DNA of 64,000 nucleotides, from contig NC_092312.1 of NCBI RefSeq assembly GCF_036785885.1, positions 26,960,001 through 27,024,000 on the forward strand, written 5' to 3'. Numbering within the stretch: position 1 is the stretch's first letter; each line of letters starts with the position of its first letter. Source of the DNA: Coffea arabica (Eukaryota > Streptophyta > Magnoliopsida > Gentianales > Rubiaceae). The notes under the pieces are model-generated. The model saw nothing but the letters and a program-made list of their open reading frames with translations. It was not told where the DNA came from and made no database searches. The position numbers were made by a program, and so were the translations under genes. This document shows positions 1-11,617 of this stretch, piece by piece.

Positions 1-2304
1 GTACTGTGAGGAGACAATATCTCAATCAAGGATAACTGATGTGTCACTCTTTTGGAAGGTGTTAGGTAAACTATCAATGATTTATAAGGAAAGAGAAAAA
101 AAAGAGAGACGAGAGTTTCGAAATTCGAAAAGTCCACATTTTCACCCTCTTTAACCCTTATAAATAAGGTGTAATTCATGACTCATTTTCACCGTGAGAT
201 CAAACTGTAACTTCCCATCTGAAACAATTATCCAAGGTGTCTCAACAGCTCATCTTTATCGAGAACTTTCTGAAACTAGTAAGTTGCATTTCCTTTTCTA
301 GAGTAGTTATGACTAGAATAGCAAAGACTCACAAAGAGATGGTGAGTCCGAATTTTTTCGAGGCAGAGAGACCCGACCCTACAAAAAAGGAAACAACTTA
401 GATAGAAGAGACTACTACCTCTAGAGATGAGTTTTCATGGGAGTCTAGAGTGGAAGGGGCAAAAAGATCAATCAAATCTGCTATGGAGTTAAAGGCCTTG
501 TATAATGACGCTTTAGATTCCGATGTACCTCAAGACGTTAAAGTAGTTCTGCCTCACATTTCCCTTAACTTCGCCTTGATTGATTTTGGTGAGGTCCCTT
601 TGTTTAGGAGCACGATCGACAAGGCCGGATCAAGAGCGTTATTACGAGCATGCCTATTATGTCGAGATTATGATATATATTGAACATAATCGGATCAATC
701 AGTGGCCATCCCACCTAAAAGGCAAGTGACAATATACATCGAGTAGCTGGAGGTGGGTTTGAGAATGACCATTATCGGATAAGTTTGAGATAACCTTCCC
801 CACTAGGGAACTCAGATTATTCGTTGACTCTAAATACTATCCAAACTTTGATAGGGATCGAGATGCTATGTCGAGAACAATAAGTGGTTTCCAAAATTAA
901 TCTCTTCCAAAAATTCTACACAGTCAAGAATAGTGGAAGCAAAAAGTGGTTTTATTTCGACACTCAATTCAAGAATATTAAAAAATTGGTAGTGGATACT
1001 CCGACCTCCATCAAGAAGTGAAAGAATAATTTTGTCTTCGTGTTCAACAAGAATTTTCCTAAGGGATTCTGGTGGAGACCACATAATGCGTCAACCGACC
1101 CGTCTTAGGACTCGTGAAAGAGCAGAATTTCAAGAAATTAAAAGGTCAAGTCTCAAGATAAAGAGTTGATTTTTTTTTGAGACAATGGATGGGAGTCCAA
1201 AGAAAGGCCGTCTCTTTTTTTTAACCAACAAAGACAATAAAACCATTATCATAAATTTGAAACCCATCCATAATTGAGGTGCAAAAAAAGGCGTGCATGA
1301 CTATTGTCATCATTTCACTACAGTCACAACCAATTTCCAATTGACCGTTAGCACTCCCCACTAATATATGCCAAGTTCACATTACTAAACAACCTCCAAA
1401 TTGACCAAAAAATTCTTAGTAACCCAGTAGAATAATGAATTCATCCACACAATAAAGGGGCAAAATCAATTTTAATCAATTGAAATCAAATTGTAAACTC
1501 TAGATTTTACTATAGTAAAGACTTTAAGGTTCCTATTACTAAAGAAATCGTAATACGTACTCAATTAGTTTCTATTTACATTTAATTAATATCTAATTCT
1601 TCTATACAGTAGTAGCATATCAAACCTATCATCAACTTTTACAGCCATTCTTCATATTAAAGGCTCAAAGAAGTAAAAAGAGAGCAATATGTGCTCCATT
1701 AGTACATTAGAAACCTTTATCAACTTTCGCAGTAGTTTTTTACACTTTATAGCGAAAAATCAAGAAAACCCGGAATTGAAGAGTAAGTCAAGGAGATTCC
1801 GAATTCGAATTGAAACGCAAGTGTTTTCCTATTTCTCTAAATAGATTAATAGAGCAATCTTCTTCATCCTCATCACTAAAGCGAGTGTGCGTTCCAATTC
1901 CTCTAGGTAGAAAAGTAGAGCAACTTTTTTCGTCCTCATCACTTAACCGAATGTGTTATCCTGTTCCTATGAGCAGAGACTCGACCTCCTATGTACAAGT
2001 CCCTATGCTTCTTGGCTAAAAATATCAAGAAAAAAAATCATCCAACCAATATTAAGAGAATAAAACGAAAAAGAGATCCAAACAATATTAAGAGGAGAAA
2101 ATGGCAAGTATAGAATTTTTTGCCTTAGCTACAATGGTTGGAAAGTGCTTATATATCGATGAACTGCTATGTGGTATACGAGTAGCTTTACTTCGGTTCC
2201 ATTGTAGTAAGCCTCATGAAAACTAGGTTTCTCAAATTCCGCATCAAACTTCTTTATTTTTCTCAAATTTCCCATTTGAATGAATAATGCTATTACTGTT
2301 ACAT
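1..2304. other. Intergenic, no supported gene
   Basis: I see no gene here. Reading frames are short (77 codons or fewer), have no family signature and no partner exons. The sequence is AT-rich. The only structure I can support is the short serine-coding tandem repeat listed separately. Confidence 0.6.
1815..1975 (+). repeat. Imperfect tandem repeat, about 66 bp, 2.5 units
   Basis: A unit containing a TTCGTCCTCATCACT-like core followed by a GTGT..CCTATTCCTCTA-like core recurs at about 1819, 1881 and 1948. It leaves a 69-codon frame open, rich in serine, which is an effect of the repeat and not evidence of a gene. Confidence 0.5.
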
Positions 2305-2684
2305 AATCATCTACTTCTTTATTTTTTCTTATTTTGTTCATCATATTGATGCCACTTTCTCCTCTTCCTCTTCGTTGCCATCCCATCACCAGATGGGATG
2401 ATGGTCTAATTTCAAGAAACCACCATGTCTCTATCTCAAAAAGTTTCTCTAATTTTATGTCTTATTAACAAAATCAATAAAACCCAATAGAAAAATGCCA
2501 AAAAATCAACAAAATTCTTGACAAACCCACAATTATTTGAACTACCAAAATTTTGAGCATGATTTGCAAGAAAAATAGAGACCCAGTAGCATCAATTCGT
2601 CTGGTCAGGATATTAAATTAGACAATATCAATTTGTTTGGTCAGGGTATGGAGCAAAAAAAGGAAAAGAAAAAAGAACTATGTA
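2305..2684. repeat. Left part of a locally duplicated block, split by the CACTA insertion
   Basis: This stretch, resumed at 14786-15151, aligns in the same orientation with 16592-17328. Shared landmarks include AATCATCTACTTCTTT, the palindromic CATCCCATCA..AGATGGGATGA region, and TTCGTCTGGTCAGGATATTAA. The copy at 16592-17328 has no CACTA element. The pair could be a local duplication or two repeats of a degraded small element; I found no convincing TG..CA ends. Confidence 0.75.
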
Positions 2685-2879
2685 CACTACAAGAAAAATG
2701 TCCTATTATGACATACCTATAAGGACACTTTTTTGTAAGTGTCATTTTACATGTTTTATGAAGACGTAAAAAAGTGAGTGCCATAATAAAATAACATGAA
2801 CCAAATACCATTGCACTTTGTTTTATATTTTTCTAAATTGAAAATTTTGATATGTCAAATTAGAATAACTATTAGGGCA

Positions 2880-5030
2880 TTACTTGTGAATGTCATCAGA
2901 AGTAATAGGAAATTGAGATAGAAACAACGTAGTTTTGTCACTGGTATAAATGAAATGGAGAGAAAGCGCGGGGAAAAGAAAAAAAGAACGTGGCAAGGAA
3001 AATTTTGCCGCTTCACTAAAGTTTGCCCAATACATTTCTCTTTGAAAGGTCCGCCTCTTACATTTCACACCAAAAAGTTCCCTCAGTTTCTTCTCCAAAT
3101 CTAAACCCTTGGACCCTATTCACAAAATCCATCATCGTCAAAATCAATCTTCCATTTCTGCCTTTTTTTTTCATTCTTTAATCCCTACCCTCTTTCTTTC
3201 TATCTTGGGTTTTTAGATGCATTCCAATTTGACCAGAAGAAGAGAAGGATGGTTTAGCGGTTAAAAGGTAAGTGTATTATGGGTTTTTGAAAATCATATG
3301 CTTTGCCTGCCCTATATGAATAATTGCAATTTGTTTGTCGGTATTGTCTTGCAAAATTGAAGGTTTGAGGTATGGGTAATAGTTATTCATGCGATGGAGG
3401 ATTGTAATCCTTCAATTTGAAATATATATATATCCTATACATATATAAGAAAATCTTCGTTATGCATTTCGACTTTAAGTTTCAACCGCCCTTTTTGGAT
3501 ATCGTTGTCAATTTCCTCTACATGGTAGAGATGTTGAGCTGATATTGTACAAGTTGTTAAGGCAATGGTTGGTGTTAATATGACTATTTTATCCATGATG
3601 CTTGCAACGTTATCACCCATTGTAATCTGCTCTCCTTTTATTATTTTGATGGGTCCCATAAGTGTTTCTTAATTGTTTAGGGGCTCGTATTACCAAATGA
3701 GCCCATATCTAGAATACTAATTCCTAAGTAAAATGCGCCAGTATAATCATCTGAAGTGGCCGGTGCTAAACTTAATTACGTAGCACTGAATAAGGGGCCC
3801 CACCAGTTCAGTAATCAAATGTAACATTAAATGCTCATACCCCTGTTTCTCTTCCTCTGCCGCCCAAAACCGTTTTCTCATTTGCCCCTTTGCAAATTTC
3901 ATCAAAGCCCCTTTGATTATTGATGACTATTATGAGAGGGGTTTTTAATTCAACTTCCACCAGTTTCACCTCCCTCTGTTAAACGGTCTCTTAATTTCTC
4001 CATGTTTGCCACCCATGTCAGTTTCTGTTCCTCTTATTATGTTGGGTTTGTTTAATTCCTTGGCCGATTAGGTCTGGTTTCCGCTTATTTGCTTATTCTT
4101 CCACTTTATTTCTCTTAATGGCTCTAATTATTAAACAGCCACCAGATGAAGTATTAGCTCCCCCACGTTTGCCACCTATGGCTTTCCTCCTCCTTCCGCA
4201 TTTGCTACACACATAGCCTTCCATCTTCTTCCGTTTCTCTCCTTTCCTTCTTTGATTGGTTGGTGTTAAATATGTTGCTACATATAGCTGTTTCTCTGTG
4301 ATATGTTTGGCCGCCGATATGGAAATTCCTTTGAATTGAGGTGAGATTCGTATACAAGTAATTTTGCCCATTTGATTTTGGCTTTTGCTTTCAAAAAAGA
4401 ATTACCATGCTTTCTTACCATGCTTTCTTAGACCTGATGTGTTTGTTCTCATCTGCATCCTTCGTCCGTTTATTAGTTCCGGCCTTTCATACAAAGTTAA
4501 TTATTTTTTTTGTTATGCAGGCTCAAACTCTTCTCATCAAGATCAAGTTTTATCAATTTCTTTTTTAAAAAGGTTAGTTCATTTTCTACTTTTCTCCAAA
4601 CTTGCTGGAATAGATGTTTTTTTTAAAAAATGATTTTGTGGACTGTGTTTACCATTGAATTCATGCCTGCTTGGAAATCTCCGTTAGTTTACAATTTATG
4701 CTTGTTTGGCGATCTTCTTTTGTTTACATTGGATTTGAATATTATGTGGTGCAGTTAAAAAATCTTTTGCTCTTTCATCGCTCATAAATTTCATGACATG
4801 TGTATGTACATGAAAGCATAAGCAATTAGTATTGTAGTTGCTCCTTATTTTAAAAGAGCTACAGTTCATTCGGTAGCAAAAGTGGTTAATATTTGTAGGC
4901 TGAATCTGTGCTGAAGTATACTACAAATAAGCTTGTGTCTTAGGATTCATTCGAATTGTTCAAGTTTGTGTAAACCACAAGTTCCCACCACTTTTGTTAG
5001 TTGACCCTACATTTCCATAGCAACCCACTA
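2880..5030. other. CACTA 5' region, no supported gene
   Basis: No family signature is visible. The stretch 3840-4640 resembles a promoter or 5' leader (pyrimidine-rich, several short exon-like pieces) and may belong to the Helitron cargo that ends at 5831. The 5' end of that Helitron was not found. An A|TCTAGAATACTA at 3707 is a weak candidate only. Confidence 0.4.
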
Positions 5031-5580
5031 TGAATCGAAATATTGCTCCTTCTAAAATGTTCAACCAAAAAGCTCAACATAACGAAAAGGCTAGACAAAG
5101 ATATGCCTCTTTAACTAAGGAGCAGAAAGAAATCCAACGAAAAAAACACCGTGATACCTAATAAAGTAAAAAAGAAAAGACAAGGACTACTTTTACCTCC
5201 TCGTTAGTATTAAGAGGAAAAGGTATCGCGTTGTATATACTACATTATAGTGAATATTTAGAGGCCCACCTACCTCTATAATAACTCCCAACAAGTATGG
5301 CTGTAAACTAAACTACCTTTTCCTCTATCTCTATGCTCAGATGATGAGCACACCAGTAATAAGCAACTGTTACAGCAGGCTTTTCGCATTCAAGAACCTA
5401 ACTATGGTCATAAGCACCACAGTGAGGCAGGTTATTTTGTAATCCCTTTTCCTTTAGGCTATTGTGATGTCATATAGGCATAACATTTTCACAATCTATT
5501 TAGTTCCTGGAGACAAAGTTGAAGATAATCGAAGGCAGAAGGAGCATGTTTCAGAATTTTCAACATATCACAAAGGTGAA
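5031..5580 (+). pseudogene. Gene fragment inside the putative Helitron, product unidentified
   Basis: From the ATG at 5031 a short open stretch encodes a basic, charged peptide with a segment like RQRYASLTKEQKE, followed by stops at about 5159. Two further exon-like pieces with sensible codon use follow (about 5335-5440 and 5500-5585). Segments rich in R..RYA.L..EQ are common near the N-terminus of plant Helitron-associated and related unnamed proteins, which fits the Helitron 3' end just downstream, but this is a resemblance from memory and not a domain assignment. No helicase or Rep motifs are present, so any Helitron here is non-autonomous. An intact spliced gene is unlikely. Confidence 0.35.
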
Positions 5581-5801
5581 CCACATGGAATACTATGAAC
5601 TCAAACATTTTGATCTAAGCTATGGTTTTTTATAATACTATGATGTGGTTCTCTATTACTTTCGTATGGCTTCTTAGTTACAACTTCCATCTTTTCTCTC
5701 TTCACTGTTCTTATATTTGTATGGAATTTGTAAGGATGTTTGCAAGTGGTGAGATCTATCTAACCTTAATTTGTAAAGAGCGGACCCATAGGCACCCGAC
5801 T

Positions 5802-5831
5802 CCCGCGCATTGCGCGGGCCTTCCCCACTAG
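5802..5831 (+). mobile_element. Helitron 3' terminus (hairpin + CTAG, followed by T)
   Basis: A GC-rich perfect hairpin CCCGCGCA-T-TGCGCGGG (5802-5818) stands out in AT-rich surroundings. Nine bases later comes CTAG (5828-5831) followed by T. A 16-20 nt hairpin about 10 nt upstream of CTRR, with insertion between A and T, is the diagnostic 3' end of plant Helitrons. The element would extend leftwards inside the CACTA transposon. Its 5' end is not identified. Confidence 0.7.
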
Positions 5832-6112
5832 TAATAATAATAATATAGAGCACTGAAACAATAATGAAAGCGTAAGAGGGTCTTTGTTAAATTCGTCTCC
5901 TGAAAAATGTGGAGTTCTGAACTCTATCCCCATCAAGGTAATTATTCCCAGCCTTAACAGGCATTGCCGCACACATTTAAGGAACCCTTTTGGGTTCAAG
6001 AGAGCTTTGATTTATAGAAGGGCTGTTACCAAATACGGTCTGTTAATGGAGAACCACATTTATGTTTGGCAAAAGGAGATAGCTAGCCACCTTAAGAGTT
6101 CCATGCTCTTCG

Positions 6113-6252
6113 TTATATATATATATATATATATATATATAATCCAACAATATCTCAAATAACCCTCTGTTTTCTTACTAAAATCATGAGTCCATGGAAA
6201 AACGGATAATTAGTATGTTCACTTAATAATGATAATAATAATAATAATAAAG
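6113..6252. repeat. AT microsatellites
   Basis: A (TA)n run at about 6114-6140 and an (ATA)n run at about 6226-6249. These are simple repeats without coding potential. Confidence 0.85.
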
Positions 6253-6854
6253 TGTATAAAAATAGTGGTAGAGTTTTTTTTTAATTCAAGTACAAAAGTG
6301 GAAGGGAAAAGGGCAAAATGGATGTCTGAGAATTGAATCAGGACATTATGATTATGTAGTTAATGCTTCTCTCAACCGAGTTGGAACTTGGGAATTGGTT
6401 TCTATTCCTACGTTAGTGCAACTAGGCTGGCACAAAATATAGGATATAGAATCCCAGGTGCTTTACTTCTACTGACTAGTTACTACTAAGAATGTCACAG
6501 ATAGTGTACTGTTCATGTCATTTGGTTTCGGAAAAACATGTAAAATTTGGCAAAGTCAGAACTAGTGAATTGGGAAGAAATTAACTGTTAGCAATTGTTT
6601 GAGTTGTAGTTGAGTTATCAAACTTGATTCATATTATGGTAATATGGCAATTAAGTTTACCAGAAAAATAATTGGCACCAATACAGAGGTTTCTAAATTT
6701 TAACTTGTAAAGCGAAGTTGGTCTCTCAAACATGAACATAAAATCTTTTTATTTCTTGAGTTTAGATAAAATTCTTGCTATCCCAATGCTTTTTATGAAA
6801 ATGTTATTCAATGAGAATAATTTGCATTTGTGGTTTTCTGTTCACATGGGGAAA

Positions 6855-7045
6855 ATGTGCATGCCTTGGATCATTTTCATGCATATGTTGGTGCATTTAT
6901 ATATGTACATAGAGAAAGTAAGCTGATGCCTTGTTCTGTTTGGTTCATAATAATGTGCATGCCTTGTTCTGTTTGCATAGTAAGCTGACGCATTTATATA
7001 TGTTGGTGCATTTATATTTTCATGCCCTGTTCTGTTTGTTTCAGA
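6855..7045 (+). repeat. Imperfect tandem repeat in CACTA 5' region
   Basis: The blocks GTTGGTGCATTTATATAT and CATGCC(T)TGTTCTGTTTG recur two to three times in alternating order. The rest of 5832-7690 shows no gene. A TATATG repeat at about 7706-7740 lies just upstream of the transposase start. Confidence 0.6.
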
Positions 7046-7778
7046 ATAATTAGGAAAAGTCATTCAGCACTTTTGGTTCTTTCTCATTTTTTTAAAATAT
7101 TCTTCAAGAAATTTGCAAGCTGATGTTATTTTTCTTCTTGAATAATTAGAGAAGTACGTATACCACCTATTCAAAATATTAAAATTTTACTAAAGTTCAT
7201 TAATGTTTCACCACAGGTTTGAATTGAAGATAGCTATCTATGAAAAGAAATCATTTTGAAGACGTTGCACATTGATTTCGCTAGAGGTACAAGGCAACTT
7301 ATATTCTCGTGTTCTTTTTTATTAGGAATTAGATTAAGTTACATATATGATATTAAATTCGTTCATTTGTTTGAACCTGTAATGTACGTTCATTTTCATC
7401 TTTTGGTCATTTGAATTCTTAATTTTTTTTTAAACTGGAGTGTCATTGCAGTAGATATATTATATGACCTGCAAATTTTATTCTTAACATTGATTCGTGT
7501 AAAAAAACTGTTTACTTGGTGACACGTGATAAATGGCTAGTAGTGGAAAACCTTTGGGGTTCAGTCTGTTTGCTCATGTCTTGTGCTTTTATCTCAAACA
7601 GTGACCTTCTCGTTGACTTCCAAATAGCTTCTTGGTATCCTAGTAATTTTTTTGTTGTATGAGTGATGCTCTTTGTTAACATTATTCTTAATTGCTTTCT
7701 TTTGCTTATATATGTATATGTATATGTATATGTATGTATGTGTATATTTTAAGGTTAAATTTGTCATGGTTACAGAAT

Positions 7779-10700
7779 ATGGATAAAACTTGGATGCAAA
7801 AGAATAGACAAAGCAAAGAATATTGGGATGGTTTGCAAAAATTCTTAGATTATGCATTCCAGAATTCAAGTATAAATGGGATGATATTATGTCTATGTAA
7901 AGAATGTAAGTATGGTGTATGTATTACCAAGGAGAATGTAGAACTTCATTTGAAAGTTTATGGTTTTGTTAAAGGATATACCCATTGGGCAGCTCATGGA
8001 GAATTTGTTTATTCTAGTGCACCAAAACCTACTTCCCATGATATCTCACATGGGGTACGGGATGAACTTGATGACATGCATGGTTTGGTTCATGATGCAA
8101 TGGGAATTCCTGAACAAGATTATACAAGGATAGATGGAATTGAATACAAAAGCCAATTGCCCAATGTAGAAGCTGAAAAGTTTTACAATCTAATTGATAA
8201 TTCTAACAAAGAGCTTTACTCTGGATGTAAAAGATTCTCAAAACTTTCCTTTATGATTCAGTTGCTTCACCTCAAATGCCTTGGTAAACTCAGCAACAAA
8301 ATTTTTGATATGTTACTTGATTTGTTGAAAGAAGCCTTTCCAGATGCGATGGATGGTTTGCCTAAGTTTTATTATGAAGCTGAAAAGTTAATGAAGGAAT
8401 TAGGACTTGGGTACGATAAATATGATGCATGTCCGAATGACTGCACTTTGTATTGGGGGGTAGATGCAAGAAGAAAGCATTGTGAAACATGTAAAGAATC
8501 TAGATGGGTTAAATCTGAAAATGATCCGACTGGTGAGGGAAGAAAAATACCGCATAAGGTTTTATGGCATTTTCCCCTAAAACATAGGTTACAACGCCTA
8601 TTTATGTCCTCCAAAATTGCAGGCCATATGAGATGGCATGCAGAAGGTCGTACTAAGGATAGTAACATGAGGCACCCTGTTGATTCTCCATCTTGGCAAA
8701 CATTTGACTTTCATCATCCAGAATTTTCTCAAGATTCTCGTAATGTGAGGTTGGGCCTAGCATCAGATGGATTTAACCTATTCAAAAATATGAGTTCAAC
8801 TCATAGCACTTGGCCGGTAATATTGATGCCATATAATTTGCCGCCATGGATGTGTATGAAACAACCGAACTTTATGTTATCATTGTTGATACCCGGTCCA
8901 TTTGCACCAGGAAATAATATTGATATATATTTAAAACCTCTCATAGCAGAATTAAAGGAATTGTGGGATGTTGGAGTGAATACATATGATGCATCAAGAC
9001 AAGAAAACTTTCAACTTCGTGCAGCACTTTTATGGACCATTAGTGACTTTCCAGGTTATGCAATCCTCTTCGGATGGAGCACTAAAGGAAAACTTGCATG
9101 TCCTGTATGCCATAAATACACATGTTCACAGCATCTGCAAAATTGGGGAAAATATTGCTATATGGGGCATCGAAGGTACTTGGAAATGAACCATCCATTT
9201 CGCAAAGATGCTAAATCTTTCAATGGAGCTGTAGAGTATGGAAAACCACCAGGAAGGTTAATGGGGTCTACAATTTTAGATGAGTTAGCTAGTTATAGTA
9301 TTAAACTTGGGAAGACAGTTAGTGACAATCCAGAATTGCCATTTAATTGGAAAAAATTAAGCATTTTCTTTGATTTGCCCTATTGGAAAGACAATATGAT
9401 ACGTCATAATCTTGACGTTATGCATATTGAGAAGAACATCTGTGAGATCATTGTGGCTACATTGTTGAATCTGGAAAAAACCAAAGATAATAAAAAGTCA
9501 CGTCTTGACCTTCGTGATATAGGTATAAGATCAGAATTGCATCCCATTGAGAAGGGAAATGGTAGGAGTGTTCTGCCTCCAGCTTGCTTTACAATGAAAA
9601 AGAAGGAAAAGGAGATATTTTGCAAAGTTTTGAAAGGGATAAAAGTTCCAGATGGCTACGCAGCAAATATTTCTAGATGTGTTAAAGTAAAGCCACCAAA
9701 AATTTCTGAATTAAAAAGTCATGATTACCATATTTTGATGCAACAGCTTCTCCCAATAGCTCTGTGCAGGACTTTATCAAAAGCAGTTCGCTCTCCTTTG
9801 ATCAAATTGAGCAGGTATTTTCGCAAGTTGTGCTTCAAAGTTTTGGATCTAGCAGATTTAGTTCATTTGGGAAAAGAGATTGGAATCATACTTTGTCAAT
9901 TAGAAAGGATTTTTCCACCATCCTTTTTTAATGTGATGGTACATCTAGCTGTTCATTTGGTTAGCGAAGCAAAAATAGGAGGGCCTGCCCATTATCGGTG
10001 GATGTATCCTATACAAAGGTACTCATAAAATATTTAAGTGAAGTATTTTGAAAATTTTAGACATTTTTTATCATTAACTTCATCTCAATATTCTAAACCT
10101 GAATTAAAACTTGCCTTGTCAAGGTATTTAGGAACTTTGAAATCCTACGTCCGAAATAGAAGTCGACCAGAAAGCTGCATTGCTGAAGGGTATTTAGCTG
10201 AGGAATGTTTGAATTTTTGTTCCTTATACCTAGCTGATTATGTTGAAACGAAGTTTAATCGGACAAGTAGAAATGATGATGTGGGCAACACCTCAAGTGA
10301 AGGCTTTGATGTATTTTCCAGTTCATGTCGTCCATTAGGAAAAGGAACTCCAACAAATTTCAGCAATGAAATTTTGAGAAAAGCACATCAATATGTGCTA
10401 TTTAACTGCGACCACATCAAGCCATATGTTGAGTAAGTAAATTCCTTTCAATTCAAAAAATTATATATGTTAAATACTTAGTGAGTTTCTATATGCAGCC
10501 AACACCATAAAATGGTGGAGGAGCAAAATCCATGTGCTGGAAAACATGTCATTGAGCGTATTCATTGTGAGAACTTTGCAGATTGGTTTTCGGACCATGT
10601 AAGCTCAACAATCTTACAGGTTCTATTATCTTTTTTTTTTATGCATAAAAGAAGAAATTTGTCATTGTTACATTTTGTATATAATAGGTTAAGCAGATTC

Positions 10701-11314
10701 AAGTGGCTGATGGTGTTGACATCTCCAAAGATTTGAAACTTTTGGCTAGGGGTCCAAATAATATCGGGAGAACATATCAAAAGATTCTTGTCAATGGCTT
10801 TTGCTTCCATACAAGACAATTAGAATCTCAAAGGAAAACTCAGAATAGTGGGATTCTTATCAATGCAACAACATCAAGCTTTTCGAGTACTAAAGATAAT
10901 AATCCAATTTTAAGTGACTTGGCTTACTATGGTATTTTGACGAATATCCTTGAGTTAAATTACACTGAAGGCCGAAATGTCACCTTATTTGAATGTGATT
11001 GGATATCAAAAGGCAAAAGATTAAAGCAAGATGAGGATGGATTCACATTGGCCAACTTCAAGAATGTAAAGCCTCACCCTGAGCCATTTGTGATAGCAAC
11101 CCAAGTTTCACAAGTTTTTTATGTTGAAGACCCTTTAGCTGAAGGCTGGAGTGTTGTTGTTGCTACATCTCCTAGGAATGAGTTTATGATGGACCCCGTA
11201 TGTGATATTGAGATGTATTTGCAGAGCACAATTACCTCAACAACTCAAATGGACAATGAGAATGAAGACATTCGATGGGTTCGAGAAGATGATGGAGATG
11301 AAATACTCCACTAG
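7779..11314 (+). CDS. CACTA transposase, TNP2-like (4 exons)
   Basis: This is the En/Spm-type transposase that should cut and join the CACTA ends in the nucleus. Proposed exons are 7779-10018, 10124-10432, 10499-10619 and 10688-11314. Together they give 3297 nt in one open frame, 1098 aa, with GT..AG at every junction. The N-terminus (MDKTWM, residues 1-75) matches the Transpos_assoc domain. Residues about 320-540 carry the Transposase_21 signature (PGPFAPG..ID near 370, LRAALLWTISDFPGY near 415, GWSTKGKLACPVC). The region spanning exons 1-2 (YRWMYPIQRYLGTLKSYV, RPESCIAEGYLAEE) matches DUF4218, and residues about 965-1055 match DUF4216. I start at 7779 rather than the upstream in-frame ATG at 7692 because family members begin with MD+xW, and 7692 is followed by a TATATG repeat. 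No disabling change was seen. The exon 3 donor is uncertain (10619 or in-frame GTAAGC after 10598). Confidence 0.9.
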
Positions 11315-11617
11315 CTTGAATTGTTGAAATGTTTGGTTTTTGCTATTAAAACTGTAAAAGTTGTAACTATAAACGTGGTTGCAATTTCACATGCATTTTT
11401 TTGTAGATGCAAATTCAGATTAACCTTGTTGTGTCTTTGCATTTGTCTATTTTAAAATTTCTGTTTTAACTTACTTACTTGCACTTTAAAATTGATTTGT
11501 TAGTAGATGAAAATTTTCAGTGTAGTTGTAGCCTTTCTATTATCATATTCGTTTGAGATTTTGCTATCCTTTTTGTATTTGTGTTCTTTTATTTGTTAAA
11601 TATTTTTATTTGTAGGA

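Noticed and set aside
450..683. 77-codon frame near the left edge
   Set aside because: No family, no start context or neighbouring exon that makes sense, and the surrounding sequence has many stops. Left unannotated.
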